DNA of 64,000 nt. Source: Prostheceraeus crozeri. Lineage: Eukaryota > Platyhelminthes > Polycladida > Euryleptidae. The notes under the pieces are model-generated. The model saw only the letters and a list, made by a program, of their open reading frames with translations, was not told where the DNA came from and made no database searches. The position numbers and the translations under genes were made by a program. Positions 1-8,794 of this stretch are shown in pieces. The stretch spans positions 1 through 64,000 of the forward strand of contig CAJQUW010007772.1 of NCBI GenBank assembly GCA_907163375.1, in the 5' to 3' direction. Numbering within the stretch: the stretch's first letter is position 1; each line of letters starts with the position of its first letter.

Positions 1-2230
1 TTGTACATTCCTTCAAATTTATCCAAAGCTATCAGAAATAGACCTAAAATGAGTCAAAATTGCTGTACTTCTAAAACCAAAAACAGCTGTGGAGATCTCA
101 AACTTATCATTACTGCTGTGAAAAGTTTGTCATCAATCAGTTTTTGGTTTATCCTCTTTCTCGGAAAATCTGATGAAAGAATCCCACGCATTATTGTAGC
201 GGTTAGCACTTGCACGTTGAGTTCAGTTTTCAATAATTTCGCTGGCTGATCGCTTCATGATAACCTGTTTTAGCGCTCTCTGCCTGTTTGTTTGAGTAGC
301 AGCCTTTATTATGATTCTTGAATCAAATTTCAAATATCACAAGTTCGGATTGACAAATCCAGTGAGCAGGAGATTTCTACATCATCATAGAAGTTTCTAA
401 TGGCCATCATTTCTTATATCTATGCATAGAATAGCATGCACTCATTGGCAAAGCTTTTTACAATACTGCAGTTTCGGTTTTATGTCCACCATTTTGAATT
501 TCCGTCATTTTCTTAAAGGGGTTAATCGCATGATTTTCTACAATTCTATTTGAAAATAGCGGGTCAAACTACATTGGAAACTGTTTGCGAAATAGATGGG
601 AATTATTTTAATCCACTCCCAGAATGCAGTTTCGGTTTTTCCGTCGGCCAATTTGAATTTTCGTAGTTTTCTCGAAAAGGGCTGGTTGAATGATTTTTAA
701 ACCATGATTTTCGAAAATTTTTTTTGCAAGAATACATAAGAAACAGTCCAGAAATATAATGGAAACTTTTAAAAATGAAACCGCCTTTGAGTTAGTTTTG
801 AGTGTTCCTCTTTTCTTATGGGTTACTTAGTCGCTTATTTTGGTCTTAGTCTACTCTGGTTTCCACTTGATCCTAGCGACCCTCAATTGAGCCCGAATAC
901 AAAACAACTTTGACAGGTACGTAAATATAATTGTTTTAGTCAATTGCAATGCTACACATGAGGAGGAAGGGGATACATGCAAATAGAGAGAGGGAGAGGG
1001 CTCTCGGCGCAGTCTTTCTAGGTGTGTCTAGGACCCTCGGACCTTATGCCTGTTTCGACTATTTTTATACTTACTATCGCGAACTTCTGATGGGATCGTT
1101 TATATCTGGACCGGTGATTGTGTGGTTGGTGTTTTGAGCCTCGCTTATATACTGTTCTTTGACTTTGATTCGATGCCGCCTGCTTCCATGCGCTTCGAAC
1201 TTCTTTCCTGACTATTATTTATTAAGTGTGGCACTTACGGCGGTCTCTTTTGATAGCCGTGGGAACGGTCGCTTTTCGATTCCAGTATTATGTAAAATCT
1301 ACTACGCACTCTGGTTTCCTACGGATCTGATCATGCCCCGGCGCCTGGAATGGTTATTTTCCGAACTGCGCTACTTTTACTGCTCTGACCTTCTCTGTCT
1401 TTCATTATTTGTTTGCTGTTTATATCATTCGCTTGGCCTCTTACGTAACTATCCATTTTGCCTTTCTTCCCGCTCGGCTTGCTGCATACGAAGGGTCCTA
1501 TGCCTGGGGATCGAGTCCTCCAGGTTACAAAAACATGAAACTCTTGCGATATGGAAACGAGTTTCTGATCTGCACCATCTATGATCAGGGAGTTAATAAA
1601 AAACATTCCGTCAAAAGACTATTCGTATTTTACAGACTTTTTTTAGAATGTAATGGAGAGCTTGTTAACCCTCGCCCCACTGGGGGCGTTTTTCGTCCAC
1701 CCTCGCGAAGTTTTTGAATATCTTTTAAACCAAGCAAGCTGTGGCCATCACACTTCTAGCAGCTTCCTTTCTACGTAATATGCAACTTTGAGCAGAAGGA
1801 GAATAACATAGAGTAGGAATATGTAGCTTCATGAAAAAGTCGTGATATCATTCGCGCTTCCTTGGTTGTCAAGATTTTAATTCAATTTTCACCGACATGA
1901 ATTTATGATTCACCAAATTCATGTTTCATTTCTTGAATCTGAATAATGATGTGGACGCATTTCCATCGTTCAAGGTTAATTGAAATAATTGTCTTTGATC
2001 ACGTGATTTTGCTGTGCCAGTGAAGTGAGCATGAAAGTAATAGGAACCCATCGAATTGCTAATATAGCAAACATTAAATCTCCAAGGCTGTCATGAAAAT
2101 CTGTGAAATATCATCATTCCTTCTGCATTACAAGCATGATCAGTCAATTCCATTATAATTTCTGCAAATCTGGAAAAATTTGCATACCGTATCTCACATT
2201 TGGTGACAATACCACCTGTATCTCCCTCGA
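1..2230. other. Non-coding left flank, no gene recognised
   Basis: I recognise no conserved protein here. Short open frames near 949-1137 and 1159-1717 overlap each other on both strands and show no known motif. The segment 465-760 holds a degenerate direct duplication (the motif gcagtttcggtttt recurs about 154 bp apart). The segment about 1826-1990 is a diverged copy of about 22109-22275, which suggests an older duplication of the region upstream of the receptor genes. Confidence 0.5.
1826..1990 (+). repeat. Dispersed/segmental repeat, copy at 22109-22275
   Basis: This stretch, starting near cttcatgaaaaagtcg, aligns by eye with 22109-22275 in the same orientation, with scattered substitutions and small gaps. 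The two copies lie upstream of GPCR copies 1 and 2 respectively, so they probably mark the boundary of an older duplicated unit that was later expanded by transposon insertions. It is non-coding. Confidence 0.55.
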
Positions 2231-2319
2231 GTTCATTTAATATATTCGAAAGTGTATACACATTGGGGATTTAATAAATGCGGAGTTACGTGTACCACTC
2301 TACCTAATATCTTTACTTT

Positions 2320-3036
2320 AAAGATTAGTACTTTTTCGACCCATGCATCCATGAGATGACATATCAGCTTATAGAATCCATGAAGATGGAATATTGATGC
2401 TTCAAAACGTATTTTCAATCCCACGTTCTTCAATGTCAGTCATAATGCAGCAGTTAAACCAGACTATATAACATAATCATAGTTTGGTACTTTTTCGCCA
2501 CATACCTTCTAATCGCACAATGTGATGATTTAGTACGAAAATCAGATTTCTATGTTAATAAATGAATTTTATCATTTCAGCGGTACATATGTCAATCGCA
2601 TCAATAATTCGATACAAAAGAAAGAAATCTTAGATCTGAACTGGTGTCAACAAGTGCACACTAAAAGTTGACGGTTTAATTTGAACACGCCTCAATACTT
2701 TTCCGTCGTCATTGAGTAACAGAAGAAAGTGATGGCTTTCTTGAACGGATTCTATCATCTTTGCATCAATTCCCTCGCTTAGCAGAGAAAGCTATAGAAG
2801 CGAGATAAAGGATTTGTAATGACAGAGTCAAAGTATATCAAAGTAGAATGTCTTTTGGAATATATTTGATGACATCATGACACTGAAATCCGATTCCCAT
2901 CATGTTAATTCGGCTGTTTTAAAACAGAAACCTCCTCGGGACTTGTCGCTCATTGGGTATTAATCGCAATAGAAAAGACGTATTAAAAATACTTACGCAA
3001 TGTTGAGTTTCATTTTCTTGTCAGTCTTCTTTCGTG
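2320..3036 (+). repeat. Duplicated upstream/promoter region of GPCR copy 1
   Basis: This region is nearly collinear with 31030-31744, which precedes GPCR copy 2. Shorter parts match the upstream regions of copies 3-5. The TATA-like box that is intact in the other copies is degraded here to TATTAAA at 2981-2987, 56 bp before the first ATG at 3037. The loss fits the pseudogene status of the downstream copy. Confidence 0.7.
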
Positions 3037-3135
3037 ATGATGGAATATCCTAGCTGCTCCAATAATTCAAATTCTACTTACTTTCCTATGTCCAAGTCAC
3101 CTCTTATCTAGATACTTGCACTAATTGGAGTTACA
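3037..3135 (+). pseudogene. GPCR copy 1, 5' fragment (interrupted)
   Basis: This is the start of a receptor gene matching the first 33 codons of copies 2-5 (N-terminal tail and beginning of TM1). Codon 25, a Leu codon (TTG) in the open copies, is TAG at 3109-3111. The match stops at 3135, where the inserted element begins, and resumes at 19220 after it. The last six bases (3130-3135, gttaca) are repeated at 19220-19225. The fragment shows that a real member of the array was the insertion target. Whether the stop arose before or after the insertion cannot be decided from this copy alone. Confidence 0.9.
3130..3135. repeat. 6-bp target-site duplication, left (gttaca)
   Basis: The sequence gttaca immediately precedes the left inverted repeat and occurs again directly after the right one (19220-19225). 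In the uninterrupted paralogs gttaca is present once at this place. A 6-bp duplication is the known target-site length of Polinton/Maverick integration. Confidence 0.93.
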
Positions 3136-4275
3136 AGTAGTAATCACATCCCAGACGGAAGTGCAAAATGTGCAACGATGAGTCGTCATGCTGACTCAGC
3201 CCCCCCTCTGGAAGGAAGGATGTGTTGGGAGGAATGGGTCCGAGAGGAAGAAACTGTTTCCTACCCCCCCCCCTTTGGAAGGAAGGAGTTTTCCAGCAAG
3301 GGTAGGAATCTAGGAAGGAAGGCGACAAGGGTAGTAATGTGGGAAGGATAGAGTGAGAAAAGGTAGGTTTTCGTCGTTTTGGGATGAGAAAGTTCGGAAC
3401 TCGGCATGAAGGAGGTCTCGGATGGAAAATTGGAGTTCAGATTCGGAGTCTACGTGAAATTTTGGGTGAGGAAGGAAGGAAGGAGGAGTTTTCCTGTGAG
3501 GCAAGGGGTGGAATCTCCGAAAACGGCAGAGTTAGAAAAAGGCGGGTTTTGGATGGTTTGGGATGAGAAAGGCCGTTTTTCGGCATGAAGGAGTGCTCGG
3601 ATGGGGAAACGGAGGGCAGATTCGGAGTCTACGTGAATTTTTGGGCTAGGAAGGCTGTTTCCAGCGAAATCGGAGAGAAAAAATTTTGAGGACGTCCCCC
3701 CCTCCTGTCAGACTTCCAACTTTGGTTCCAGAGATCGTAGAAAGTCGTGCAATAGCTAATTTGAAAGCTAATAGTGAGAAAAATGCAGTGGAAAGCTCAG
3801 TTTGGCCCTTTTTTCCTGGGTTTAGAGAGGAAAATGGCAGGATAACGCTAGAGTTAGAAAAGGCAGGTTTTCATCGTTCTGGGATGAGAAAGTCCATTTT
3901 TCGACATGAAGAAGGCCTCGGATGGGAAAACGGAGGGCAAATTCGGACATTTTGGCTAATTTTGGGTCAAGGAATTTGTTTCCAGCTTAATCGGAGAGAA
4001 AAAGTTTTGAGCCCCCCTCGGCAGCGATCTTCCAACTTTGGTTCCAGAGATCGTAGAAAGTTGTACAATAGCTCATTTGAAAGCTAAGAGCGAAACAAAT
4101 TCAGTGGAAGACACGTCTAGTTCATGTCTGCCTTTATCTAGATGTGAGACACCATTGAAAATTTTGGAAATTGGTGAAAAAACGACAGAGTTAGACTTCT
4201 TATGAAAATGTCTCTAGCGGATGAATGAAGCCTCGGAGGGGAAAACAGAGACCAGATTTGGAATCAGCGTGACAT
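3136..4275 (+). repeat. Left terminal inverted repeat (~1.14 kb)
   Basis: This arm matches the reverse complement of 18061-19219 almost throughout. Divergence increases near the inner end, around 4195-4275. Its interior holds degenerate direct repeats that begin with a gttagaaaaggc-like motif near 3355, 3532, 3852 and 4188, and a second shared block (tccaactttggttccagag) near 3716 and 4030. A TGACTCA motif lies at 3192-3198. Short open frames in this arm recur in the other arm and look like strand-biased repeat DNA, not genes. Confidence 0.92.
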
Positions 4276-4326
4276 CTTACACCTGAATGTCATTCATGCT
4301 ATGTCTCCGAAGTGATAGGGAGAAAG

Positions 4327-4749
4327 ATGACAGATGCAGTAGAGTTTACGAATGAATTTTGTTCACTACGTTTTCATCGACAAAGTTTTCATGGTGTGAT
4401 TAGGGACTACATCATCTCCTTTCATCATGAAAAGGCAGACTTAGAATTTGCTATCGCTAAAGGTTACTTCGTTTTCCAACAGCTCATGGACAGTTTGATG
4501 AATAAAGATGTGAAAGGTCGATTAGTTGCAGAGATTGAATTTGAGAAAGTGACTGATGAACATGCAGGTGAACGTGTAGTGTTTCATTTTGCATCCTATT
4601 CTGCAGAGACGATACATGATCCCAAAGATTTCTATCAGCGACACATGGCGAAAATTGCATCTCGACTAGATTCATTTCAAGAGCATGGATCCAACTTACT
4701 CTTATGTCGCATAAAACACATTCATATTCAACTCAATGTGCTAAACTAG
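4327..4749 (+). CDS. Stand-alone relative of the PolB N-terminal domain (A)
   Basis: This is a 140-codon frame just inside the left inverted repeat, starting at the ATG at 4327. I know no named function. It aligns by eye with the proteins at 16113-16565 and 6837-7262 and with the polymerase region around 14090-13660. Shared features are a SFxGxIxDY-like segment near the N-terminus, a central KGRLVA-type strand, an F.SY block, a Y.RHM.KI.SRLD helix and a final hydrophobic I.HI.I strand. In the polymerase this module sits between zinc fingers and the exonuclease. Free copies might act as polymerase accessory or decoy subunits, which is inference. The frame is intact. A TGAGTCA motif lies just downstream at 4781. 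Confidence 0.7.
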   Translation: MTDAVEFTNEFCSLRFHRQSFHGVIRDYIISFHHEKADLEFAIAKGYFVFQQLMDSLMNKDVKGRLVAEIEFEKVTDEHAGERVVFHFASYSAETIHDPKDFYQRHMAKIASRLDSFQEHGSNLLLCRIKHIHIQLNVLN

Positions 4750-4887
4750 ATTTCACTCCAAGATTTGGGAAAAGCAATCATGAGTCACTCGTCCGCGTGC
4801 CTCCTTTTCTCTGCCGCAACGAAGTCAGGGGAGAAACGGAGGTCTCTGATTGGCTCTCTTAGTGTCAAATGTGGATTCGCAGGAGAC

Positions 4888-4894
4888 TATAAAA
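4888..4894 (+). promoter_or_regulatory. TATA box (TATAAAA)
   Basis: TATAAAA stands in a GC-richer stretch 129 bp before the short frame at 5023. A good splice-donor-like GTGAGTG begins at 5014 and an acceptor-like tttcgttacag ends at 5379, so a transcript starting near 4920 could be spliced into the larger gene at 5386. Confidence 0.55.
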
Positions 4895-5022
4895 GCAGAC
4901 GTCTCCCCATTTTCTCTTCATTTCATTCTCTTGACGTGGAAAGCGTGTGTGACTTGCTGAAGCCATTCTCCCCTCTCAACTTTGTCTGATCAATCCTGTT
5001 TGCAAATTTACAAGTGAGTGTC

Positions 5023-5262
5023 ATGACAGTCTGGCCTAAACCTTACCAGCATTTTAGAAGAGAGACGCAGGAGAGTGTGTGGCCGATGATTGTACAAGCT
5101 TATTTTGTTGAACCATCACCACCACCACCACCACCGCCTCCACCACCTAGACGCTTTACCTTTAAGTCTTTTAGGGAATTGAAACTCAATTCGGGTCCTA
5201 AGTCCAAGACATTTAATTTACTGGACGATTACGAAGACTTAGACTTTGGTGATAAGCTTTAA
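5023..5262 (+). CDS. Small proline-rich protein, function unknown
   Basis: A 79-codon frame starts at the ATG at 5023. The N-terminal half holds WPKPYQHF and a run of ten prolines (5128-5148 region), followed by a basic segment (RRFTFKSFRELK) and an acidic tail (LLDDYEDLDFGD). I do not recognise a family. It lies between the TATA box at 4888 and the 5341 gene, and could also lie inside an intron if the candidate donor at 5014 and acceptor at 5379 are used. The composition, a structured start and an acidic end, is more protein-like than random sequence, but the support is modest. Confidence 0.42.
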   Translation: MTVWPKPYQHFRRETQESVWPMIVQAYFVEPSPPPPPPPPPPRRFTFKSFRELKLNSGPKSKTFNLLDDYEDLDFGDKL

Positions 5263-5340
5263 ATCATGTGAACGCACCAAAAGGTCTTTTTAAGGGCCAC
5301 CTCATATGTCACTGCTAAGCTAAGGATTTTCTTTTCTCTG

Positions 5341-6069
5341 ATGATCATGAATGTACTTAGTGGTATTCTTTCGTTACAGACTGCCATGGCCATGAATCCT
5401 ACTCCAACTGCAGCATCACTGAATCCTCAACATCTCGAGCTGTGGAATCTGAAAATTGAAAAGGTAATTCACGGCCATCCTACCTACAAAAAGCAAGTGC
5501 GCTACAACGGTGTTCGACTCTATCTTCAAACGCCGGCGGTATACTTACCAAAAGTATATACGCAAGTAAATCGTTGCGGTCAAAACCTGAGTATACCTAT
5601 TGATGATTGGTTGCGTAAACAGCTTGACATTTTAGAAGACGTTGTGAGGCAAAAGGCTTTTATTCCTACTGAACTATTACAGTTGTGGCCAGAAAAGAAA
5701 ACTTCTTATTATAAACCATTGTATCGCGGCACTCGCTGCTATATTTTACAAAGCAAGTATTGTAAAGTCACTTCAGGAGTGACACTTGAACAGTCAGTTG
5801 AAACAGAATTGTAATCGCTAGGTGCAGGCTTTTATTCCTTTCATATTGAGGTGCCTGTTGTTCATGTGGGACCTCATCAATCTGACGGTAATTTGATTTC
5901 TCTCAATTTGCGCATTGCTGAAATTCATCATCAACCTGAGTTAACAGGACTTGATCACATTGAGAAAGTCATTGATTCTTGTATCAAAGAGTGTCAAGAA
6001 CCTGTCAACAAACCTAAACGTCGTCGCGCATCAAAGAAAGATGGTGCTACCACCAACGAGAAATCTTAA
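5341..6069 (+). pseudogene. ~240-codon unknown protein, in-frame stop; paralog of 7753-8451
   Basis: Two open segments (5341-5814 and 5815-6069) lie in the same frame, separated only by TAA at 5812-5814. The start is ATG 5341 or the better-context ATG at 5386, which follows an acceptor-like site. The protein aligns with the gene at 7753-8451: a strand-rich block (VRLYLQTPAVYLPK), a SIPIDDWLRKQ helix, a central cysteine segment and a C-terminal LGAGFYSFHIEV block just after the stop, then a basic tail (KPKRRRASKK). The paralog has LGKGFYSFKIKI at the equivalent place, which proves that the sequence after the stop belonged to the gene. The function is unknown. The beta-rich core with a basic tail would suit nucleic-acid binding, but that is a guess. 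Confidence 0.7.
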
Positions 6070-6159
6070 GTATTGTAATCAGTTAGTATGTAGTGAATGT
6101 GGAATTAAGTCCTTTTGATATTGTAGGTTGTCATCTTCATAGACAGTGAGGGAACACCC

Positions 6160-6633
6160 ATGCAGGAAATGAGTGCTATTGCAATGAGAGAAAGCGAACA
6201 AACTGTTGTTAGTGTATATCATAGATTTGCCTACTGTCCTCCACACAAAGACGAATGGTCACGACGTCATGTGCATGGACTTGATCCTTCTATTTTGATT
6301 CATATTGGATTTGTAAATGAAACGTATTTGATAAGTGATTTCAAACGGTGGCTGTCAGGTTTTCATATTGTTAAAATATTAGGAAATGATTCTGAACGAG
6401 AAGCAACAACACTTCAGTTGCACATTGATAATTTATATTTACCATGTTTGGTAGATCGTGTAAGACAAGACTATCATTTGCATTGTGATCAAAAGAAGTT
6501 TAGAGATGAAATGATTTTTGATATGGCTGTATGTTTCGGTGAGAGACATCACCTTTACAGACCACCATCCCATTGTAACACTAGAAATAAAGCCACCTAC
6601 ATTGCAAAAACTCTCTTCACGCTGGTATTGTAG
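6160..6633 (+). CDS. Putative nuclease-like auxiliary protein
   Basis: An intact 157-codon frame starts at ATG 6160. The layout (EMSAIAM near the start, a YCPPHKDEW segment, HVHGLDPS, a HIVKILG strand, NLYLPCLVDRV, and late Cys/His residues) recalls a family of uncharacterised proteins common in invertebrate genomes. I associate that family with an RNase H-like fold, from memory and weakly. No catalytic set can be assigned with confidence. It lies between the first gene of the 240-codon pair and a PolB-N-like gene. A polyadenylation-like aataaa follows at 6773. A profile comparison is needed before any function is stated. Confidence 0.5.
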   Translation: MQEMSAIAMRESEQTVVSVYHRFAYCPPHKDEWSRRHVHGLDPSILIHIGFVNETYLISDFKRWLSGFHIVKILGNDSEREATTLQLHIDNLYLPCLVDRVRQDYHLHCDQKKFRDEMIFDMAVCFGERHHLYRPPSHCNTRNKATYIAKTLFTLVL

Positions 6634-6836
6634 TCTCTATGACGTTTATGAACTGCATCTATATTATTGTCACCAGCATGGCTATATGTAAAACATGTTT
6701 TACTCCTTGTGAATGAGTGATGATCTTTTCATGAAGTGTAATCTGTATTTGTGAATTTTGACTGATGTTGAATAAACTTACAGTGGAGCATGATTGTTAT
6801 TTATGTTTTATTCATAGTGGAAGTCATTGAAGCAAT

Positions 6837-7262
6837 ATGAAATCTATAGTCACATCGTTTATGATGGCGCATCGCACCTTGAGTAACCACATGTGTCATT
6901 TGACTCTTGATCAACAAGGATTCGATGGATTTTTACAACATCGGAAACTTACATTTAAAATGAAGATGAATGATATGAAAGTAGTGGTAACTGAAAGCCT
7001 TCCTCTCTTCAAAAGATTGATGGAGAGTTTACAACCTCAAAATGTAAAGGGTAGACTCGTTGCTTATATAGAGTTGAAAGATATACAAAAACTACTTCGT
7101 TTTGGATCCTATTGCAAAGAATGGATTATTCTTAGTGATCAATTTTATTTACGACATATGGAGAAAATTGTGGAGAGAATAGAAGACGATAGAAGGAAAT
7201 GCGTGCGTTGTCAAACATATCATGATTCAACTCAGTGTGTTTACATCCACGACTTTGTTTGA
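6837..7262 (+). CDS. Stand-alone relative of the PolB N-terminal domain (B)
   Basis: A 141-codon intact frame starts at ATG 6837 and is followed by the polyadenylation signal aataaa at 7287. It shares the pattern of the 4327 and 16113 genes: LTLDQQGFDGFL, a KGRLVAYIEL strand, a FGSY block and FYLRHMEKIVERIED. Its C-terminus is different: CVRCQTYHDSTQC looks like a small zinc-binding knuckle absent from the other two. The function is unknown. The relation to the polymerase module suggests a replication-associated role, by inference. It is the most divergent of the three free copies. Confidence 0.68.
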   Translation: MKSIVTSFMMAHRTLSNHMCHLTLDQQGFDGFLQHRKLTFKMKMNDMKVVVTESLPLFKRLMESLQPQNVKGRLVAYIELKDIQKLLRFGSYCKEWIILSDQFYLRHMEKIVERIEDDRRKCVRCQTYHDSTQCVYIHDFV

Positions 7263-7339
7263 TGGTCGACATGTTGTGTAGGTGCAATAAAGATTTCTTT
7301 TCACTGAGTATTTTGTAATGGAGTATAGAGCAACATAAG

Positions 7340-7590
7340 TCATTGCGCTTTGTAAGATAAATGAATGCGTCTTTGTTCGAGAAAAGGGGCGTGCCACAAA
7401 ATGAGTCACTGCGCTTTGTGCATTACTATCGGGCTCTTTGTTAGATAAATGAATGCGTCTTTGTTCGAGAAAAAGGGGGTTTCACAGCCCCTTAAGTCAT
7501 TGCGCTCTGTGCATTACTATCAGGCTCTTTGTTAGATAAATGAATGCGTCTTTGTTCGAGAAAAGGGGTGTGTCACTAAAGTCTTTGTGA
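7340..7590 (+). repeat. Three ~90-bp tandem repeats upstream of a TATA box
   Basis: The core gataaatgaatgcgtctttg starts at 7356, 7444 and 7535 (spacing 88 and 91 bp). Each core is accompanied by a gtcattgcgct-like motif and a gagaaaa-ggg motif. A TGAGTCA motif occurs at 7402-7408. The array ends about 20-50 bp before the TATA box at 7608, which fits a tandem enhancer of the kind seen in DNA viruses (inference). Confidence 0.8.
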
Positions 7591-7607
7591 GGACTAGAAC
7601 GACTTTG

Positions 7608-7617
7608 TATATAAAAA
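7608..7617 (+). promoter_or_regulatory. TATA box (TATATAAAAA)
   Basis: A strong TATA sequence followed by GGGAAGG stands directly downstream of the 90-bp repeats and 145 bp before the in-frame ATG at 7753. The TATAAAA-GGGAAG context is shared with the box at 8752. Confidence 0.65.
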
Positions 7618-7730
7618 GGGAAGGTCTCCACCCCCGCAGTCAAAAGTTCGCGTGAGATAACTCTTTGTCACGTAACAAAGACAGGGAAAACTTGAAAAGG
7701 GAAACGCATGTGATTGGAGCTAGGTCTGGT

Positions 7731-7737
7731 TATAAAA
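7731..7737 (+). promoter_or_regulatory. Second TATA-like box (TATAAAA)
   Basis: TATAAAA lies 22 bp before the in-frame ATG at 7753 and 31 bp before the next ATG at 7762. It could set a very short leader, or be a chance match inside a leader started from the 7608 box. Confidence 0.35.
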
Positions 7738-7752
7738 CGGACGACTGAGCTC

Positions 7753-8451
7753 ATGGCAATCATGTCCGTCCTTGCGCTGACCATGCAGTTGCTCGAAGCC
7801 ATCAACTCCTGTGCTCTCGCACTAGGTACACTGAACTCCCTTACTTTAGCATCGCGTAAAAATGCTTTCAATCAAAAGATAACTCATCATGGAGAAACCG
7901 TGACCATAAAAACTCCAAGTCATCGGATGGCTTATCTGAAGGTTATGTCAACAAAGTATGGACTCGCTGTGTGTGTACCGTTAGACTATTGGACACGGTT
8001 ACAATTTAATAGTCTTGAAACATTCCTGAAAGAAAATCTCACCATTCCCAAAGAAATTGTTCGACACAATGGGAAGTGACCACAAGTTCCCAACATGGAA
8101 AGAAGATACATGTATGTTCATATGGATAGACATTGTCTCATCATTCATGAAAAGGAGGGCAGCGAATTCGACTTACTCAATTGCAAACCTCTCCCCATTT
8201 TGGGAAAAGGATTCTACTCCTTCAAAATTAAAATTCAAACCACCTACTTGGGTCCGCGCAAGGATGGAAGGTTGTTTACGTTGAATCCCTATCTCGTGTC
8301 CATAACCTTTAAAAATGATGTCCATGTTGATGATGATCAACAACAGCAACACTCTCCACACACTGAGAACGCACCATCGGTCTTTATGAGACCAAGGCCT
8401 AACGGCCACCGTATCAAGAAAGAAAATGTACACTCACCATGCCACACATGA
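7753..8451 (+). pseudogene. ~230-codon unknown protein, in-frame stop; paralog of 5341-6069
   Basis: The frame is open from ATG 7753 to 8451 except for TGA at 8077-8079. The part before the stop has a strand block (ETVTIKTPSHRM), a CVPLDYWTRLQ helix and IPKEIV. The part after has RYMYVHMDRH, LGKGFYSFKIKI and a His/Gln-rich, basic tail. The same order of blocks occurs at 5341-6069, whose stop is at a different codon, so each stop is probably an independent mutation. An AAG TGA CCA context is compatible with CGA to TGA decay. The role is unknown. Both paralogs flank the same two small genes, suggesting duplication within the element. Confidence 0.7.
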
Positions 8452-8505
8452 ACATGACTCTCTCTTTCTTTCTTAGGCATGCCATTCTTCACTCAGGTTT
8501 AAATC

Positions 8506-8718
8506 ATGTGGAAATTATCAGCATGCCTCTATGTCTCATGGAAACGTCAGTGTGTTACATTTCATGATACGAAACGTCAACTTCAGATAACTCTAGAACG
8601 CTTTCAACTACAAAGGCTACATCGCGCTATCCTATCCAACTCTTGCCGTGTCATCAACGTAGGAGACGGCATTGTATTTATTCGCATTCAAGAGATGATT
8701 CTACATATTGATCACTGA
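8506..8718 (+). CDS. Short hypothetical protein
   Basis: A 70-codon frame starts at ATG 8506, just after an acceptor-like tctttctttcttag ending at 8476. The sequence contains CVTFHDTKRQLQITLERF and alternating hydrophobic residues toward the end (GIVFIRIQEMI), suggestive of beta strands. I do not recognise a family. It sits between the 7753 gene and the TBP-like gene and could be a downstream exon or a small separate gene. The evidence is weak beyond position and composition. Confidence 0.35.
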   Translation: MWKLSACLYVSWKRQCVTFHDTKRQLQITLERFQLQRLHRAILSNSCRVINVGDGIVFIRIQEMILHIDH

Positions 8719-8751
8719 TATATCGTGATTCCAAAACCCTCATGGGAAAAG

Positions 8752-8758
8752 TATAAAA
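8752..8758 (+). promoter_or_regulatory. TATA box of the TBP-like gene (TATAAAA)
   Basis: TATAAAAGGGAAG begins 43 bp before the ATG at 8795, close enough to start transcription just ahead of it. If the encoded TBP-like protein binds TATA boxes, the gene could regulate itself (inference). Confidence 0.65.
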
Positions 8759-8794
8759 GGGAAGTTCACTCAACCCTCATGTCATTTGTGAATC

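Noticed and set aside
1500..1525. Box B-like sequence (gggatcgagtcc), possible tRNA or SINE
   Set aside because: No box A at the right distance and no cloverleaf pairing.
949..1717. Overlapping short frames in the left flank
   Set aside because: No motif, overlap on opposite strands, no paralog in the window.
3310..3588. Short open frames on both strands in the left inverted repeat, repeated in the right arm
   Set aside because: They recur only because the arms are copies. Overlapping frames on both strands and low-complexity composition argue against coding.
7340..7590. CRISPR-like repeat array
   Set aside because: Only three long degenerate tandem units without unique spacers, in animal DNA.
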